64,000 nt of DNA from Perkinsus olseni. Lineage: Eukaryota; Perkinsozoa; Perkinsida; Perkinsidae. A model generated the notes under the pieces. It was given only the letters and a program-made list of their open reading frames with translations. It was not told the DNA's origin and searched no databases. Location: contig JABANP010000080.1 of NCBI GenBank assembly GCA_013115135.1, positions 62,001 through 126,000 of the forward strand, written 5' to 3'. The translations under genes and the position numbers were made by a program. Below are positions 46,230-56,957 of the stretch, one piece after another. Positions within the stretch are counted from its first letter, which is position 1, and each line of letters starts with the position of its first letter.

Positions 46230-48548
46230 GTTATACACTTTGGTGGATTATTTCTACTGCTTCTTCTGTTGGTGCCTTCGAGCTCAGGCATTCGCATATT
46301 GTGCGTTTCTCTTCTATTTAATCGAATCCTTGTGTGCATCTCATCAATGGAGGGGACGGTGTGGCGTGTGAGGCTCGTTTCCGGGTTAACTACGTCACTG
46401 TTCTTAGGCATGTGCCAACGACAGTCTCGAGTAGTTTCGACTCATTTTTGGGATCTTGTTGATGTGGTTGCTGTCTATTGTATTTTCTCCGCAGGAACTC
46501 GTGAAGCTCTTCAACCGCCGAGGTACCAGGCTGTGGGAGATCCAGGTTGGATAGGCTTCCACAAGTTTTCGCTATTTTCTGAGTGACGACAACTTCTGCT
46601 GCTGCTGCTGCGCGGCGGTCTCACGAGAAGCACTTTCTCCGTTCTCTCTTGTTGAGCGGCGGTGGCTGTTGTGGTGATTCCAGGTTTACTATGTCTCATC
46701 GATCTGAGCACGGGGACTACGCAAGTCTTCTCGGCTTCTCTGCGGGTACAGCCGAAAGCACTGCTGTCTACTCACAGTCCCGCCCCTACAGTGCGGCGGC
46801 ACACGAGCCGTTGTCTTCCTCAACGACGAGCCCGTCATCTCGTGTCAATCGAGCTCCTATCGGATTTCTTCACGCGCAGACCTACAGTAATCGCCGATCC
46901 CTCCTCATCTGGCTCGACGTGTTGGGGGAGACTGTTTGTGTCATGATCCGCGCGGAATAAGCTTAGCTCGAAGATCCACTGGTTTGCAGTTCGCTCGTGC
47001 ATCAACATTCTCAATCGTTGATAAATGGATCGGACACTCGATTATTGTCGTACATTTCTTCTGCTCAGTTACTCGATAAGTTTTATTCTCAATGTTTGTT
47101 CAACAGAGCGCCCCCGACTTCGACTTGGTTGCTTGCATGCCCGATGATTCCTTCAAGCATGTGAAGCTCTCCGACTTCAAGGGCAAGTATGTCGTTCTCT
47201 TCTTCTGGCCCGGCGATTTCACTTTCGTCTGCGCCTCTGAGGTGATTGGCTTCCATGATAAGATGGCCGAGTTCGAAAAGCGCGGTGCCGTCGTTCTTGG
47301 ATGCTCCACCGATTCAGCCGATGTCCACAAGGCCTGGAAGCATACTGAGAAGAAGAATGGTGGTATTGGAACTCAGCTTTGCTACCCCATGCTCTCTGAC
47401 CACACTCAAAAGGTGTCTCGTGAGTATGATGTCCTGCTCGAGAACGATGGTGTTGCTCTCCGTGGCGTCTTCATCATCGGCAAGGACGGCACCGTCCGCT
47501 CTGAGATGAGGAATGATCTTCCTCTCGGTCGTAACGTCGATGAGGTTCTCCGACTTCTTGATAGCGTCATCGAGACCGATGAGCACGGTGTTGTCTGCCC
47601 CATGAACTGGCATAAGGGCAAGGATACTATGATCCCTACCACCGAGGGTGTTGCTGATTATCTCCTCAAGCATACCAACTAAGCTATACACTTTGGTGGA
47701 TTATTTTTACTGCTTCTTCTGTTGGTGCCTTCGAGCTCAGGCATTCGCATATTGTGCGTTTCTCTTCTATTTAATCGAATCCTTGTGTGCATCTCATCAA
47801 TGGAGGGGACGGTGTGGCGTGTGAGGCTCGTTTCCGGGTTAACTACGTCACTGTTCTTAGGCATGTGCCAACGACAGTCTCGAGTAGTTTCGACTCATTT
47901 TTGGGATCTTGTTGATGTGGTTGCTGTCTATTGTATGTTCTCCGCAGGAACTCGTGAAGCTCTTCAACCGCCGAGGTACCAGGCTGTGGGAGATCCAGGT
48001 TGGATAGGCTTCCACAAGTTTTCGCTATTTTCTGAGTGACGACAACTTCTGCTGCTGCTGCTGCGGCGGCGGTCTCACGAGAAGCATCCTCTCCGTTCTC
48101 TCTTGTTGAGCGGCGGTGGCTGTTGTGGTGATTCCAGGTGTACTATGTCTCATCGATCTGAGCACGGGGACTACGCAAGTCTTCTCGGCTTCTCCGCGGG
48201 TACAGCCGAAAGCACTGCTGTCTACTCACAGTCCCGCCCCTACAGTGCGGCGGCACACGAGCCGTTGTCTTCCTCAACGACGAGCCCGTCATCTCGCGTC
48301 AATCGAGCTCCTATCGGATTTCTTCACGCTTAGACCTTCTACAATGATCACCGATCCCTCCTCATCTGGCTCGACGTGTTGGGGGAGACTGTTTGTGTCA
48401 TGATCCGCGCGGAATAAGCTTAGCTTGAAGATCCACTGGTTTGCAGTTCGCTCGTGCATCAACATTCTCAATCGTTGATAAATGGATCGGACACTCGATT
48501 ATTGTCGTACATTTCTTCTGCTCAGTTACTCGATAAGTTTTATTCTCA
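46230..48548. other. Spacers of copies 2-3 and 3-4 (excluding copy 3)
   Basis: The two spacers (46230-47091 and 47683-48548) are nearly the same length and sequence. They differ by scattered substitutions and small indels, for example CTGCTGCTGCTGCGCGGCGG versus CTGCTGCTGCTGCGGCGGCG near 46600 and 48055. Frames such as that at 46583-46960 are not kept open equally in all copies. Short elements just before each gene (AAGCTTAGCT, TTGATAAATGGATCGG, CTCAGTTACTCGATAAG) are kept and are candidate promoter sequence. Confidence 0.6.
47092..47682 (+). CDS. 2-Cys peroxiredoxin, tandem copy 3
   Basis: An intronless 196-residue protein differing from copies 1 and 2 by a single residue, Ile for Val at position 181 (DTMIPTT). 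The active-site Cys47, Arg124 and Cys169 are unchanged. Silent differences such as CTCCGTGGC (for CTTCGTGGC, about 47458) are shared with copy 4, pointing to a closer relation of copies 3 and 4 over the 3' half of the gene. Confidence 0.96.
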   Translation: MFVQQSAPDFDLVACMPDDSFKHVKLSDFKGKYVVLFFWPGDFTFVCASEVIGFHDKMAEFEKRGAVVLGCSTDSADVHKAWKHTEKKNGGIGTQLCYPMLSDHTQKVSREYDVLLENDGVALRGVFIIGKDGTVRSEMRNDLPLGRNVDEVLRLLDSVIETDEHGVVCPMNWHKGKDTMIPTTEGVADYLLKHTN

Positions 48549-49139
48549 ATGTTTGTTCAACAGAGCGCCCCCGACTTCGACTTGGTTGCTTGCATGCCCG
48601 ATGATTCCTTCAAGCATGTGAAGCTCTCCGACTTCAAGGGCAAGTATGTCGTTCTCTTCTTCTGGCCCGGCGATTTCACTTTCGTCTGCGCCTCTGAGGT
48701 GATTGGCTTCCATGATAAGATGGCCGAGTTCGAAAAGCGCGGTGCCGTCGTTCTTGGATGCTCCACCGATTCAGCCGATGTCCACAAGGCCTGGAAGCAT
48801 ACTGAGAAGAAGAATGGTGGTATTGGAACTCAGCTTTGCTACCCCATGCTCTCTGACCACACTCAAAAGGTGTCTCGTGAGTATGATGTCCTGCTCGAGA
48901 ACGATGGTGTTGCTCTCCGTGGCGTCTTCATCATCGGCAAGGACGGCACCGTCCGCTCTGAGATGAGGAATGATCTTCCTCTCGGTCGTAACGTCGATGA
49001 GGTTCTCCGACTTCTTGATAGCGTCGTCGAGACCGATGAGCACGGTGTTGTCTGCCCCATGAACTGGCATAAGGGCAAGGATACTATGGTCCCTACCACC
49101 GAGGGTGTTGCTGATTATCTCCTCAAGCATACCAACTAA
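48549..49139 (+). CDS. 2-Cys peroxiredoxin, tandem copy 4
   Basis: An intronless 196-residue protein differing from copy 1 by one residue, Val for Ile at position 160 (DSVVETD). It shares silent changes with copy 3, but its 3' flank (AGCTAAGGCATTCG) matches copy 1 rather than copies 2 and 3 (AGCTCAGGC). That mosaic pattern suggests gene conversion or unequal exchange within the array. Active-site residues are intact. Confidence 0.96.
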   Translation: MFVQQSAPDFDLVACMPDDSFKHVKLSDFKGKYVVLFFWPGDFTFVCASEVIGFHDKMAEFEKRGAVVLGCSTDSADVHKAWKHTEKKNGGIGTQLCYPMLSDHTQKVSREYDVLLENDGVALRGVFIIGKDGTVRSEMRNDLPLGRNVDEVLRLLDSVVETDEHGVVCPMNWHKGKDTMVPTTEGVADYLLKHTN

Positions 49140-49311
49140 GTTATACACTTTGGTGGATTATTTCTACTGCTTCTTCTGTTGGTGCCTTCGAGCTAAGGCA
49201 TTCGCATATTGTGCGTTTCTCTTCTATTTAATTAAGTTCTTGTGTGTATCTCATCAATGGAGGGGATGGTGTGGCGTGTGAGGGATTATTTTTTCCGGCT
49301 CCAAACTCCCT

Positions 49312-50035
49312 ATGCTCATCCAGAAGCAAGCTCCGGGCTTCGACATGCTGGCTTGCATGCCCGATGACTCTTTTCAGAATGTTAAGCTCTCAGACTACAA
49401 GGTAGCCCGCTTTCTGGGTTGTGATGAAACATGTTTTCCTTCTTCAGGGCAAATACGTAGTCTTGTACTTTTACCCGGCGGACTTCACGTTCGTTTGTGC
49501 TTCGGAGACCATCGGTTTCCACAATGCTATGACGGAGTTCTCGAGCCGCAACTGCGTTGTAGGTGTAGACGAGCTACCAACCTGTCAGTTTCCTCGCCGT
49601 AGGTTTTGGGGGCGTCGTGTGATACTCAGCACGTCCACAAGGCGTGGAAGAACACCGACAAAAAGCTCGGTGGACTGGGAACTAAGATCAATCACCCTAT
49701 CATAGCTGACCACAACAAAGTGAGTTAACGCCGACTGGTTGAATTAACGGTTCTCAACTTGCCAGGATCTCGCCCGCGCCTACGACGTCTTGCTCGAGGC
49801 TGAGGGCCTGGCGGTGCGTGGCGTGTTCATCATCGGCAAGGACGGCGTGGTCCGCTGTGAGATGAAGAACGATCTTCCGCTGGGCCGCAATGTTGAGGAA
49901 GTTATTCGCGTGCTTGATACCGTCATTGAGACTGACGAGCACGGCGTTGTGTGTCCTGCTAATTGGAGGAAGGGCAAATCTACCATGGTGCCCAGTACCG
50001 AGGGCGTCGCGGATTATCTAGTGAAGCACACTTGA
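49312..50035 (+). CDS. 2-Cys peroxiredoxin, diverged fifth copy with three introns
   Basis: Exons 49312-49401, 49448-49558, 49603-49719 and 49766-50035 are joined across GT-AG introns of 46, 44 and 46 nt. The protein starts MLIQKQAPGFDMLACMPDDS and aligns end to end with copies 1-4. The peroxidatic Cys is in DFTFVCASE, GGLG replaces GGIG, VRGVFIIGKDG carries the catalytic-site Arg, and the resolving Cys is in GVVCPANW. It ends LVKHT, again with no YF. It differs from copies 1-4 at many residues but shares the rare VCASE. It starts only about 170 bp after the copy-4 stop and lacks the CTCAGTTACTCGATAAG upstream element, so regulation may differ. Confidence 0.94.
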
Positions 50036-50910
50036 TGCTAGGTTAGCCTATTTGCTTTTTTGATTCTCGTGGTCAACCTACGGGTAGCTCTCATGGCAGC
50101 AGGATTGTGTTGTGTTTTACCACCGGGGCACTTGTCTCACCCGCAGCACGGAATTGTTGCTCACCACTGTTGCTACGACATGCCCGCGCAGGGTATCATA
50201 GACAATAGTCGACGGTCGGGTAGATTGCTGGTTTGCAACGCTTCTCTCTACCGCGTATCGCTAGTGTGAGAGCTGCAAGCTCAGGCGAATGACAACACCG
50301 CACACGGTTATAACGCGAGGGCAGATACTTCGAGCCAGCTTGGACCGAAGAAAAATGTACGCCGGACACAGTATGCGACGCACGTAATGACTCCGGCTCG
50401 AACTGCATTTTCAAACACACGTGTATTCTGAGACAGGTTGTATTTGGTTGAGACGCGAGGTTGAATGTCTCAGCCGCCTCACACACCCCATAAATTCACA
50501 CCACGCATTTTGGATTTCTGGACGAGCTCGTGGACAAGTCGACTCGGTGAATCGTTCAGGGGATTGCTGGGCGCTGTGTTGAGTTATTCAGTCAGTCCAA
50601 ATCGAGCGGATGCAACACACCGGACCGTCTCATTCCCACTCGACAAAGTTCACTCTTTGCCCTGCTACCGAAACACTGCCTCCGTCATCACGGCGCCACA
50701 CGTGGCTGAGTTTCATCGTGCACTACTGCGAACTCAAAAAACGTGAGCCAGCAAACATCTAGAATGAATGAGGTCATGAAGACGCAGGCACTTGATGAGT
50801 TGTCGTTAAAGAGTTTATAGTGCGATATGATGCACCGGGTGGCCCAAATGGCCAGGTAGTTGATGATCTTCAGTGCATGGCATATCTGAACAGCAGTCCA
50901 AGGCTCACAA
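50036..50910. other. Intergenic region
   Basis: This follows the 3' end of the fifth peroxiredoxin. I see no supported gene, RNA or repeat. Open frames on both strands lack family resemblance. Confidence 0.45.
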
Positions 50911-52480
50911 TCAGCGATGAGGGAGCATAAGAGACGCCCGATCGACATGAAGCACAATCATCTGATTGTTCAGTCTGCCCAACCTGAGCCGAGATCCACA
51001 ACCACTCACTCCAGCGGGCGGCATGCCGAAGAGGTTGGTGGTCGCGAAAGGGTTCGGGGCAACATTTATGTTCATCGGCTGAATGAGTGGTGAGTTATTG
51101 AGGCCCTGTGGAGGGACCTGCTGTTGCCTTGCCAGAGGTGAAAACCGGGGGAAGGCTGATGACACCTAGAAGCACGAACTCATATAGCAGGTCTAGAAGA
51201 GAAACCAAAATCTCACCGGCTGAGGAACTTCACCGCCGTCATGGTTCGGTAGTTTCACAAGTCTGAAAAACCACTACTAGGTGCTCGCTTGGCGGGCCAG
51301 GCTCACCCTGCTCTGATCACTTCCGGGTCTACGTGGATGGCTGAAGTGCTGTAGGAAGCGAGATGGTGTTGACGCTGTGCTACCCCTTGGGCAACTGAGT
51401 GGCTCATTAGCGTGCCGAGGTCGCGCATTTTTCTCACCTTCAGTATTGTGCACCTGCTGCATTACACGTTCGTCATTGGCATCGATCATCGTCCGGAAAG
51501 CCAGGGGGCTGAGAAGTGGCGCTGTGGCAGTCAGGGTACGGGTGAGGCTAAAGTTTACCAGACCACTGCCGTCTTGGTTGCGGGCCCGATTGCCGTGGTG
51601 GTGAGGGTGATGGGGTTGTCCTGAAATAACAGCACAGACTCGATAATCTCTCAATGCTCAACTTCAACCACTCATTGCGAAATACCACAGCACCCTCCCC
51701 AAAACAAAGTGGCCTAAGCACACTTACCATGATGGCCTCTATGCTGGGGCGGCTGTTCAGACGTCGGCGGTGTGTATCTTGGGCCCCTGCCGGCAACTAC
51801 GAAAAGAGAGGCTCATTTCACCGGAGCACCACGTTGATGGGAGGAATTACCTGGGCTCGGGTTCCCGAAGGAAGCATATTGCTGTTCAGCCATTGGAGAT
51901 GATACGTACGGGCTTTGGTACATGTAGTAGTTGCCGCTGCCGATCGACATGCTAGTAGTGGCGTCAACAAGCGTCTTGTGGCTACTCCGAGCCGCGTCGA
52001 TTATGTCGGGGATGTTGGGCGGAAATGGCCCACTTTGTGAGAACTGCCTTATCATGCCCACCGAGCTATCGGCGGTTAGACCAGCAGAAGACAAGTTAAA
52101 GAAGTTGTAGCTGCCGATACTAGCAGCACTCGCACTCTTCACGAGGCCGCTGGCCGTGGCGTGGTTGAAGCTGAGCGCTGGATGAGGACATGGTGCAGCA
52201 CACGGCATAGTTATAGTATTGGACAACCTGAAGGGCAATGCGCCATCAACACCGCCCCGAGCAAGTTCTTCAGGTTTCATGAGATGACTCATGACGAGCT
52301 TACTGTTGTTCTTGCTGGACTGCTCTTCCCTCCAGTTGATGCCATCTTGGTATCTCGAACGATTGAGTCACCTTCTTCATTTTCTTCCAGCCTTTCTTCG
52401 GAGACGAGTAGCGATGAGGAAACTTCTCATTCCACGGCGAGTAACTCTTGAACCAATCATTGGGGTCATCATACCTAGCG
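50911..52480 (-). CDS. Unidentified Ser/Asn/Gln-rich protein with an NPF motif
   Basis: Exon-like pieces in order: DDPNDWFKSYSPWNEKFPHR with SSPKKGWKKMKK (about 52380-52475), SGLVKSASAASIGSYNFFNL (about 52080-52150), SGPFPPNIPDIIDAARSSHK (about 51980-52030), YYMYQSPYVSSPMAEQQYAS (about 51870-51930), MIDANDERVMQQVHNTEG (about 51440-51490) and NINVAPNPFATTNLFGMPP (about 51020-51080). The composition and the NPF tripeptide resemble tails of clathrin-adaptor proteins, whose NPF motifs bind EH domains, but no ENTH or ANTH domain was recognised. Splice sites and both ends are approximate. Confidence 0.4.
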
Positions 52481-52744
52481 TTATTGCACAGAGGTCATAA
52501 TTCTCACTCAAAGACTGATCGATACTACTCATAGAAGCTCACTTGGCAGGCCGTGGCAAAGCGCTCGTCGAACGGAGAGAAGGCTTGGAAATGACGAGGC
52601 TTCTGAAGAGAAGGAGACGATCGCCTTAGAATGTCACGAGTTGTAGTGCTATGAAAATGGATACCGTCCCAGTGAAACTCTTCGAGCAGGATTCCGATTT
52701 GAGTTGTACATCTGGGGTACTGTAGGACGTTCGTGGGCAAAAGT

Positions 52745-52826
52745 CCGGCAACCCGGAATCGAACCAGGGACCATCCGATGACTATTCCACTACAGTCGGA
52801 CGCTCTACCAACTGAGCTATTGCCGG
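52745..52826 (-). tRNA. tRNA-Tyr (anticodon GTA) with a 10-nt intron
   Basis: The minus strand folds as a tRNA: acceptor CCGGCAA pairs with TTGCCGG, D-arm GCTC/GAGC with AGTTGGTA, anticodon stem TCCGA/TCGGA, and T-arm GGTTCGATTCC with a good B box. The loop reads CTGTAG, then ten extra bases (TGGAATAGTC), then A. An intron one base 3' of the anticodon is the standard place and is typical of eukaryotic tRNA-Tyr. Total length is 82 nt. Confidence 0.95.
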
Positions 52827-53515
52827 TCTGCAAAAATACTGCTACTTCTCTTTTCGCCAGATCCAACTACAACTTACCCTCGAATTCGCTCTCACTCCCC
52901 TCAGCCTACCACCCTTGCGGAAGGTTTTGGCCACCCAATCGTCACTCCACGGCGACACAGGATAATAACTGCAGGGAAAGATGAATCTGGTGCGCGCGTC
53001 ACCAAGCGAGTGCCCAACCCCACCTTCCCCACTGCCCTTCATAAGTCTTCAGATATCTCCGCCGTCGCACGCCCGAAAACTTGGACTTGCCTGCAAAAAG
53101 AGCGCAAAACTTATACCTGCTGGTTTCCGTGTGAACCCGGACCAACCTTTCCGTCCTTTGCGGCTCTTCTTGCTACCGACCTGAAACCTCGCTCATAGAT
53201 CAGCGCACTTTGATCTCGCCAGACCCCACCCTTCGGTTGCTGGCCTCCTCTATTTCTCCGACCCAGGGTCTGTAGGCTGCGTGACTCTGAAAGGAGGGGT
53301 CCCACGGACTGTAAGTTGATACCCTTTTCGAATCCTCATGCCCCATGTAACTAGCACAATGCGTCCGTCAGCGATGAACGCGGGAGAGGAGAGCCTTACG
53401 ATGGGAACTGGGCGTCAAATGGATCGAAGGCCTGGAAGGACTCTCTTATCGATTGCCCGATTCTTGACTGATTGTTTATCTGATTTCCACCATGGCCGCC
53501 TTCACCGGCCACTAC
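52827..53515. other. Region without a supported gene
   Basis: Several overlapping frames exist on both strands but none has domain features or convincing splice structure. Confidence 0.35.
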
Positions 53516-54255
53516 CTAGGTGACTTCTACCTGCTTTCGGACCGCCTTGTCCCTTCTCTGTTGCTCCTGTTGTCTTTGCCTTCTCAACTTCCTGTTCGTT
53601 TCCCCGGCTTCCTCAAGGTGTTCCAGGTCGCTCTGTTCACCCATAAAGTGCTTCTTTGGCACCGAACTCAGCTTAAAGGAAGCCTCTTCGAAACTCAATC
53701 CGTGTGCGGACCCGATAGACGCTTGTGAAGCGCTCGCTACCAACCCCGTCTCCGCAGTCTCCCACTCCTCCCTCTTCTTATAATCATTCGAACGGTGATG
53801 GTGGTGGGCCTTTCCATGATGATGGGGATCATGTGGATGGTAGGCATGGCCGTGATTATGATGATGCTTTCGCTGAACTTGTCGTCTATGTTCATGCTTC
53901 TCATGCTGCACATCGGCGGCCGTGATGGTCGACTCCGCAGCATTCGTAGCCTCGGGCAAACCCTTGCTCCTATGACCTAAACCAACCAACTCTTACGGCA
54001 GCGAGAGGTGTCAGAAAGAAAACGTTTACCTTTCTTATGCCTCTTCTTGTGGCCTTTCGGTCCCAAGCTAGGGTCTCTACTATTTGGGATGTCGATAAAC
54101 TTATCATGAGGAGCGTGCATGACTGGCCTGTACTGATGGTCCATGAGATGGTCCTGACCCCCGTTATGAAAGGTCTGCTGCCTTCCCTCCCTTGCCAGGC
54201 ATAATAAAGCAGGAAAATCCTCCACCGCCGCATTTGGAATTGAGCAACACCGCAC
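53516..54255 (-). CDS. His-rich, basic unidentified protein
   Basis: The last exon (53516-53975) reads ITAADVQHEKHEHRRQ, a run dense in His (HGHAYHPHDPHHHGKAHHHH), then EEASFKLSSVPKKHFMGEQS and a Gln/Arg-rich helix (RKLRRQRQQEQQRR). It stops at 53516-53518. The preceding exon (to about 54255) reads FIDIPNSRDPSLGPKGHKKR and ends at a GTAAAC donor. His clusters may bind metal, but no family is recognised. The start is tentative. Confidence 0.45.
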
Positions 54256-54305
54256 TAAGATGAGCGTACTTGAAATTGAGCTTGCATTTCCCCCAACTTT
54301 TCATG

Positions 54306-55056
54306 TCACGCTCGCTGCTGCTGCTGCTGTAGCACTTCGAACTCCTGCACTATCCGGTCCAGTTCTGGTGGGGACTCAGCTACCTTCTCCTGGGGTACTG
54401 GAGCACTACGCTTTGGGACACCAATGAGGCTGCCCATCTCTGCTCCTGAGCTGGGCGTCCACGTCCTTGTTGGCCTCGAGAAGTTGCCTCTCAGCCTCCA
54501 AAGCTTCCCTCAACTCCTCAGTGTGGTCATCAAGGGAGAGACACTCAAGAACTTCCTGAGAGGCAGGCATGCCCTCATACCACACCATCCCCAAACTCAC
54601 CGCTTCTCCCGTTACGATGTTGGGACGGGCGAGCAGTCTGAGGACCTCCTGGTAGGAATCCCAAGTAACTTGAGCTATCCTCTCGGTAAAATCTGACGGA
54701 ACTCTTGAGCCCACCATCATCCTTACTTTTACTACTACCCGTACACTCCCTCATGTGCTTCTGCGAGTGGCCAAATTGGGCTCTCAAGGCCTCCAGCTTG
54801 TGGTCAAATACCCTCCGTCTGGTGGCATCCAAATCAAGCTGGTCAATGCTCTTCCGCAGCTCCACGAGAGGAGGGATCTCATCAACCTCACAAGCACCAT
54901 CCAGGGAGGCGAATGAAGGCGTGAGCCAAAACTTACATTCGGGGATCGCTTCGCTCCGCTGCCAGTGCTTGAATTGACACTACTTCCCCTCGAGTCCTCA
55001 TCCACCATCGCCCTCAGCATAGCCGTCAATCCTCCCTCCCCAGCGACGTCCGCCAT
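54306..55056 (-). CDS. Coiled-coil protein (possibly the 3' part of the next gene upstream)
   Basis: The exon from ATG 55054-55056 reads MADVAGEGGLTAMLRAMVDE and ends STGSGAKRSPN at a GTAAGT donor. Later exons read LVELRKSIDQLDLDATRRRV, FDHKLEALRAQFGHSQKHMR, SDFTERIAQVTWDSYQEVLR, LDDHTEELREALEAERQLLE and RIVQEFEVLQQQQQRA, stopping at 54306-54308. The GAK triplet comes from a copy of AGCGGAGCGAAGC (54948-54960). Coding upstream ends only one base before this ATG, inside AAAATAG|G, which could be a splice acceptor, so this may be the C-terminal half of the myristoylated coiled-coil protein. Confidence 0.55.
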
Positions 55057-55057
55057 C

Positions 55058-56091
55058 CTATTTTCGTGAGGCCCCGGCGGAGGAGTCAGCGGCCCAGCTG
55101 TTGCTGAAGATAGCGCTGTCCCGAAACGGAGCAGGAGGCAGGGGCCGAAAGGCAGCTTCCGTAGTCGACATCATCGCTTGCATGGTGATTGCCAAAGCTA
55201 CACTCTCCCTTGCTACATTAACAACCCAACAGTGATAACAATAGTCAGTCCCCACCACGGACATCCCCAGTCGATCACGACTAACCATGGCATCCCTTCT
55301 CGCGGTGTCCAAGACAATCGTTCAAGTTCCAGGCAGGCGGCCGGGAGTGGCCTGCAGCAGCAAGTCCCCTCGGCGCCTCCTGCTGGCCTGCCTACCTTCA
55401 CCAGCAGCTCAATGGCCCTCCTCTGACTCTCGTCAAGATTCGCCACTCTCTCCCTCAAGGCCCTCTTATGGTCTTCCAGCTTCTCCTCCAGCTCAGCCGT
55501 CCGCCGTTCGAACTGCCAGCACAACCATCGGTTCGTCCCGTCGTTCCCCCGTACTACATCCTCCTGCATGCTCCTCATCCTGGCGGTTCTCTCCTCAACA
55601 CACCACTCATTAAGTTCCTCTCGCATCCTCTCCTGCTCCGCTCTCATCTCCTCTCCAAGTGCTTCCAGCCGTGTCCTGAACAACTGCACTGGAAAGCCCC
55701 TCCCCGATCCCTACCCCCGCCCCAGAATTACTCCCGCATGGTGATGATACTATCCTCAACTTCCGCCTGCCGCTGCCGCCTTTCCTTGTCCACTGCCTCC
55801 AGCCTAGCAGCCCTCACCTTCTCAACTTCTTCCACAGCGAGACAGACCGACGCTACCTAAACTACCACGCCGTCCAACCCAGAGCTAGCCCGAACCTAGT
55901 ACATCGTGGAGACTCCTAATGGCCCTCCATTCTTCAACAGCCATCCTCGTCCACTCTCTCATAAGATCCTCGTCACTATCCTCTCCAATAAGGCAGCACT
56001 GGGCACCTGCATCGCTCCGCTCGCCAATCGCTCCATTCGGGCCAGCACCACTCTGTTGATGTGCTTCAGGAGCCGATTGAGAACAACCCAT
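55058..56091 (-). CDS. Putatively N-myristoylated coiled-coil protein
   Basis: It starts MGCSQSAPE at 56089-56091. Gly2 followed by Cys3 and Ser6 is a strong N-myristoylation plus palmitoylation signal, suggesting attachment to a membrane. After DLMREWTRMAVEEWRAIRSL an intron leads to EEVEKVRAARLEAVDKERRQ (about 55760-55840), then a long helix RLEALGEEMRAEQERMREEL, RTAELEEKLEDHKRALRERV and RRAIELLVK (about 55400-55680). The last frame ends PAPFRDSAIFSNSW and stops at 55058-55060, unless that TAG is a splice acceptor into the following exon. Function unknown. Confidence 0.55.
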
Positions 56092-56198
56092 GAAAAATAG
56101 AGACTGCCTCCAGGATTCGGCGTTGTTACTTTAGCGCTCGCCCCGGTGATCGATACCGACTCCAACGCAAGACGACTGACGCTCACACTATATAGAAA

Positions 56199-56876
56199 TC
56201 AGTCACGATCACCCAGGTTGATAGTATCGCCAAACTTAGCGTAAAGAACCTTCTTCAACTCACGCATCTCCTCCCTGAAAACATCATCGCCTCTACCTCG
56301 GGCGTGAAGGAGCACCCATGTACTACTGTATGGCATCGCTCTTCTGCGTCAGTCGGTCCATCTCCGCACTCAGTTCATCCTGATGACAACCACCCTAGCG
56401 GCTCCTCCCTCCGCGGCCCTCCACTCACCTTCTTGTTCTCAACATTCTCCAAGGCTTGGTCCTCGTCAACAGGGACAAAACATTCCCCAACGCTCAACCT
56501 ACACCAAGACCTCTACACCCGATGTGACAGGTGGTGTTGCCTACATTAGACCATCATCATCCATGCACAGCTCTACCTCCTCTACCGCACTATCGCAAAG
56601 CTTCAGCTTCTCCTGAGGTACACTATCCCTTTCATTCACGGGAAGAAAATGATCTACAGTTTCCCTTCTGCGGCAAAAGGAAACCCGTCCATGATTTTCT
56701 ACCCGCAATATGATTTCTAGTGTAACCAATACTACCTTCAACTGCAGCATTTCCTCCTCCATCTCCTCATACGTCTGGTTGAGTCTGCTGAACCTATTAA
56801 TGCGGAGCTGATCGTCCATGGTGACATCTATGTCACCAGTGGCAGCAGCAGCAGAAGCAGCAGTAGCCGTTGACAT
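56199..56876 (-). CDS. PFDN4: Prefoldin subunit 4
   Basis: Prefoldin is the hexameric jellyfish-shaped chaperone that hands nascent actin and tubulin to the CCT chaperonin. The start is ATG 56874-56876 (MSTATAASAAAATGDIDVTM). Exons read DDQLRINRFSRLNQTYEEME with EEMLQLK, KLKLCDSAVEEVELCMDDDG, VGECFVPVDEDQALENVENK and EEMRELKKVLYAKFGDTINL, ending GDRD at 56199-56201. The INxFxR, VGxxF and LYAKFGxxINL blocks are those of the beta-class subunit 4, with coiled coils at both ends. At least three introns are implied by frame. The first exon pair is joined through a donor near 56735. Confidence 0.9.
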
Positions 56877-56957
56877 TATCAAGAGAGCAGCTGAAGGGGT
56901 TCCCATAACTCCTCTCGCACGCAACAGCAGGCAACTAAGATTCATGCAAAATCGTCA

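Larger units (their letters stand above)
43978..49250 (+). repeat. Tandem array of peroxiredoxin units
   Basis: Four head-to-tail units start at codons 44008, 45639, 47092 and 48549, so the periods are 1631, 1453 and 1457 bp. Genes, the 30 bp before each ATG and about 150 bp of 3' flank are nearly identical in all four. The longer spacers of copies 2-3 and 3-4 are almost the same sequence, while the copy 1-2 spacer is about 180 bp longer and more diverged. Past copy 4 the 3' flank continues to about 49280, where the unit breaks off next to the fifth, diverged gene. Confidence 0.93.

Noticed and set aside
46583..46960. Possible extra gene in the peroxiredoxin spacers
   Set aside because: The frame is not kept between the spacers and has no family resemblance.
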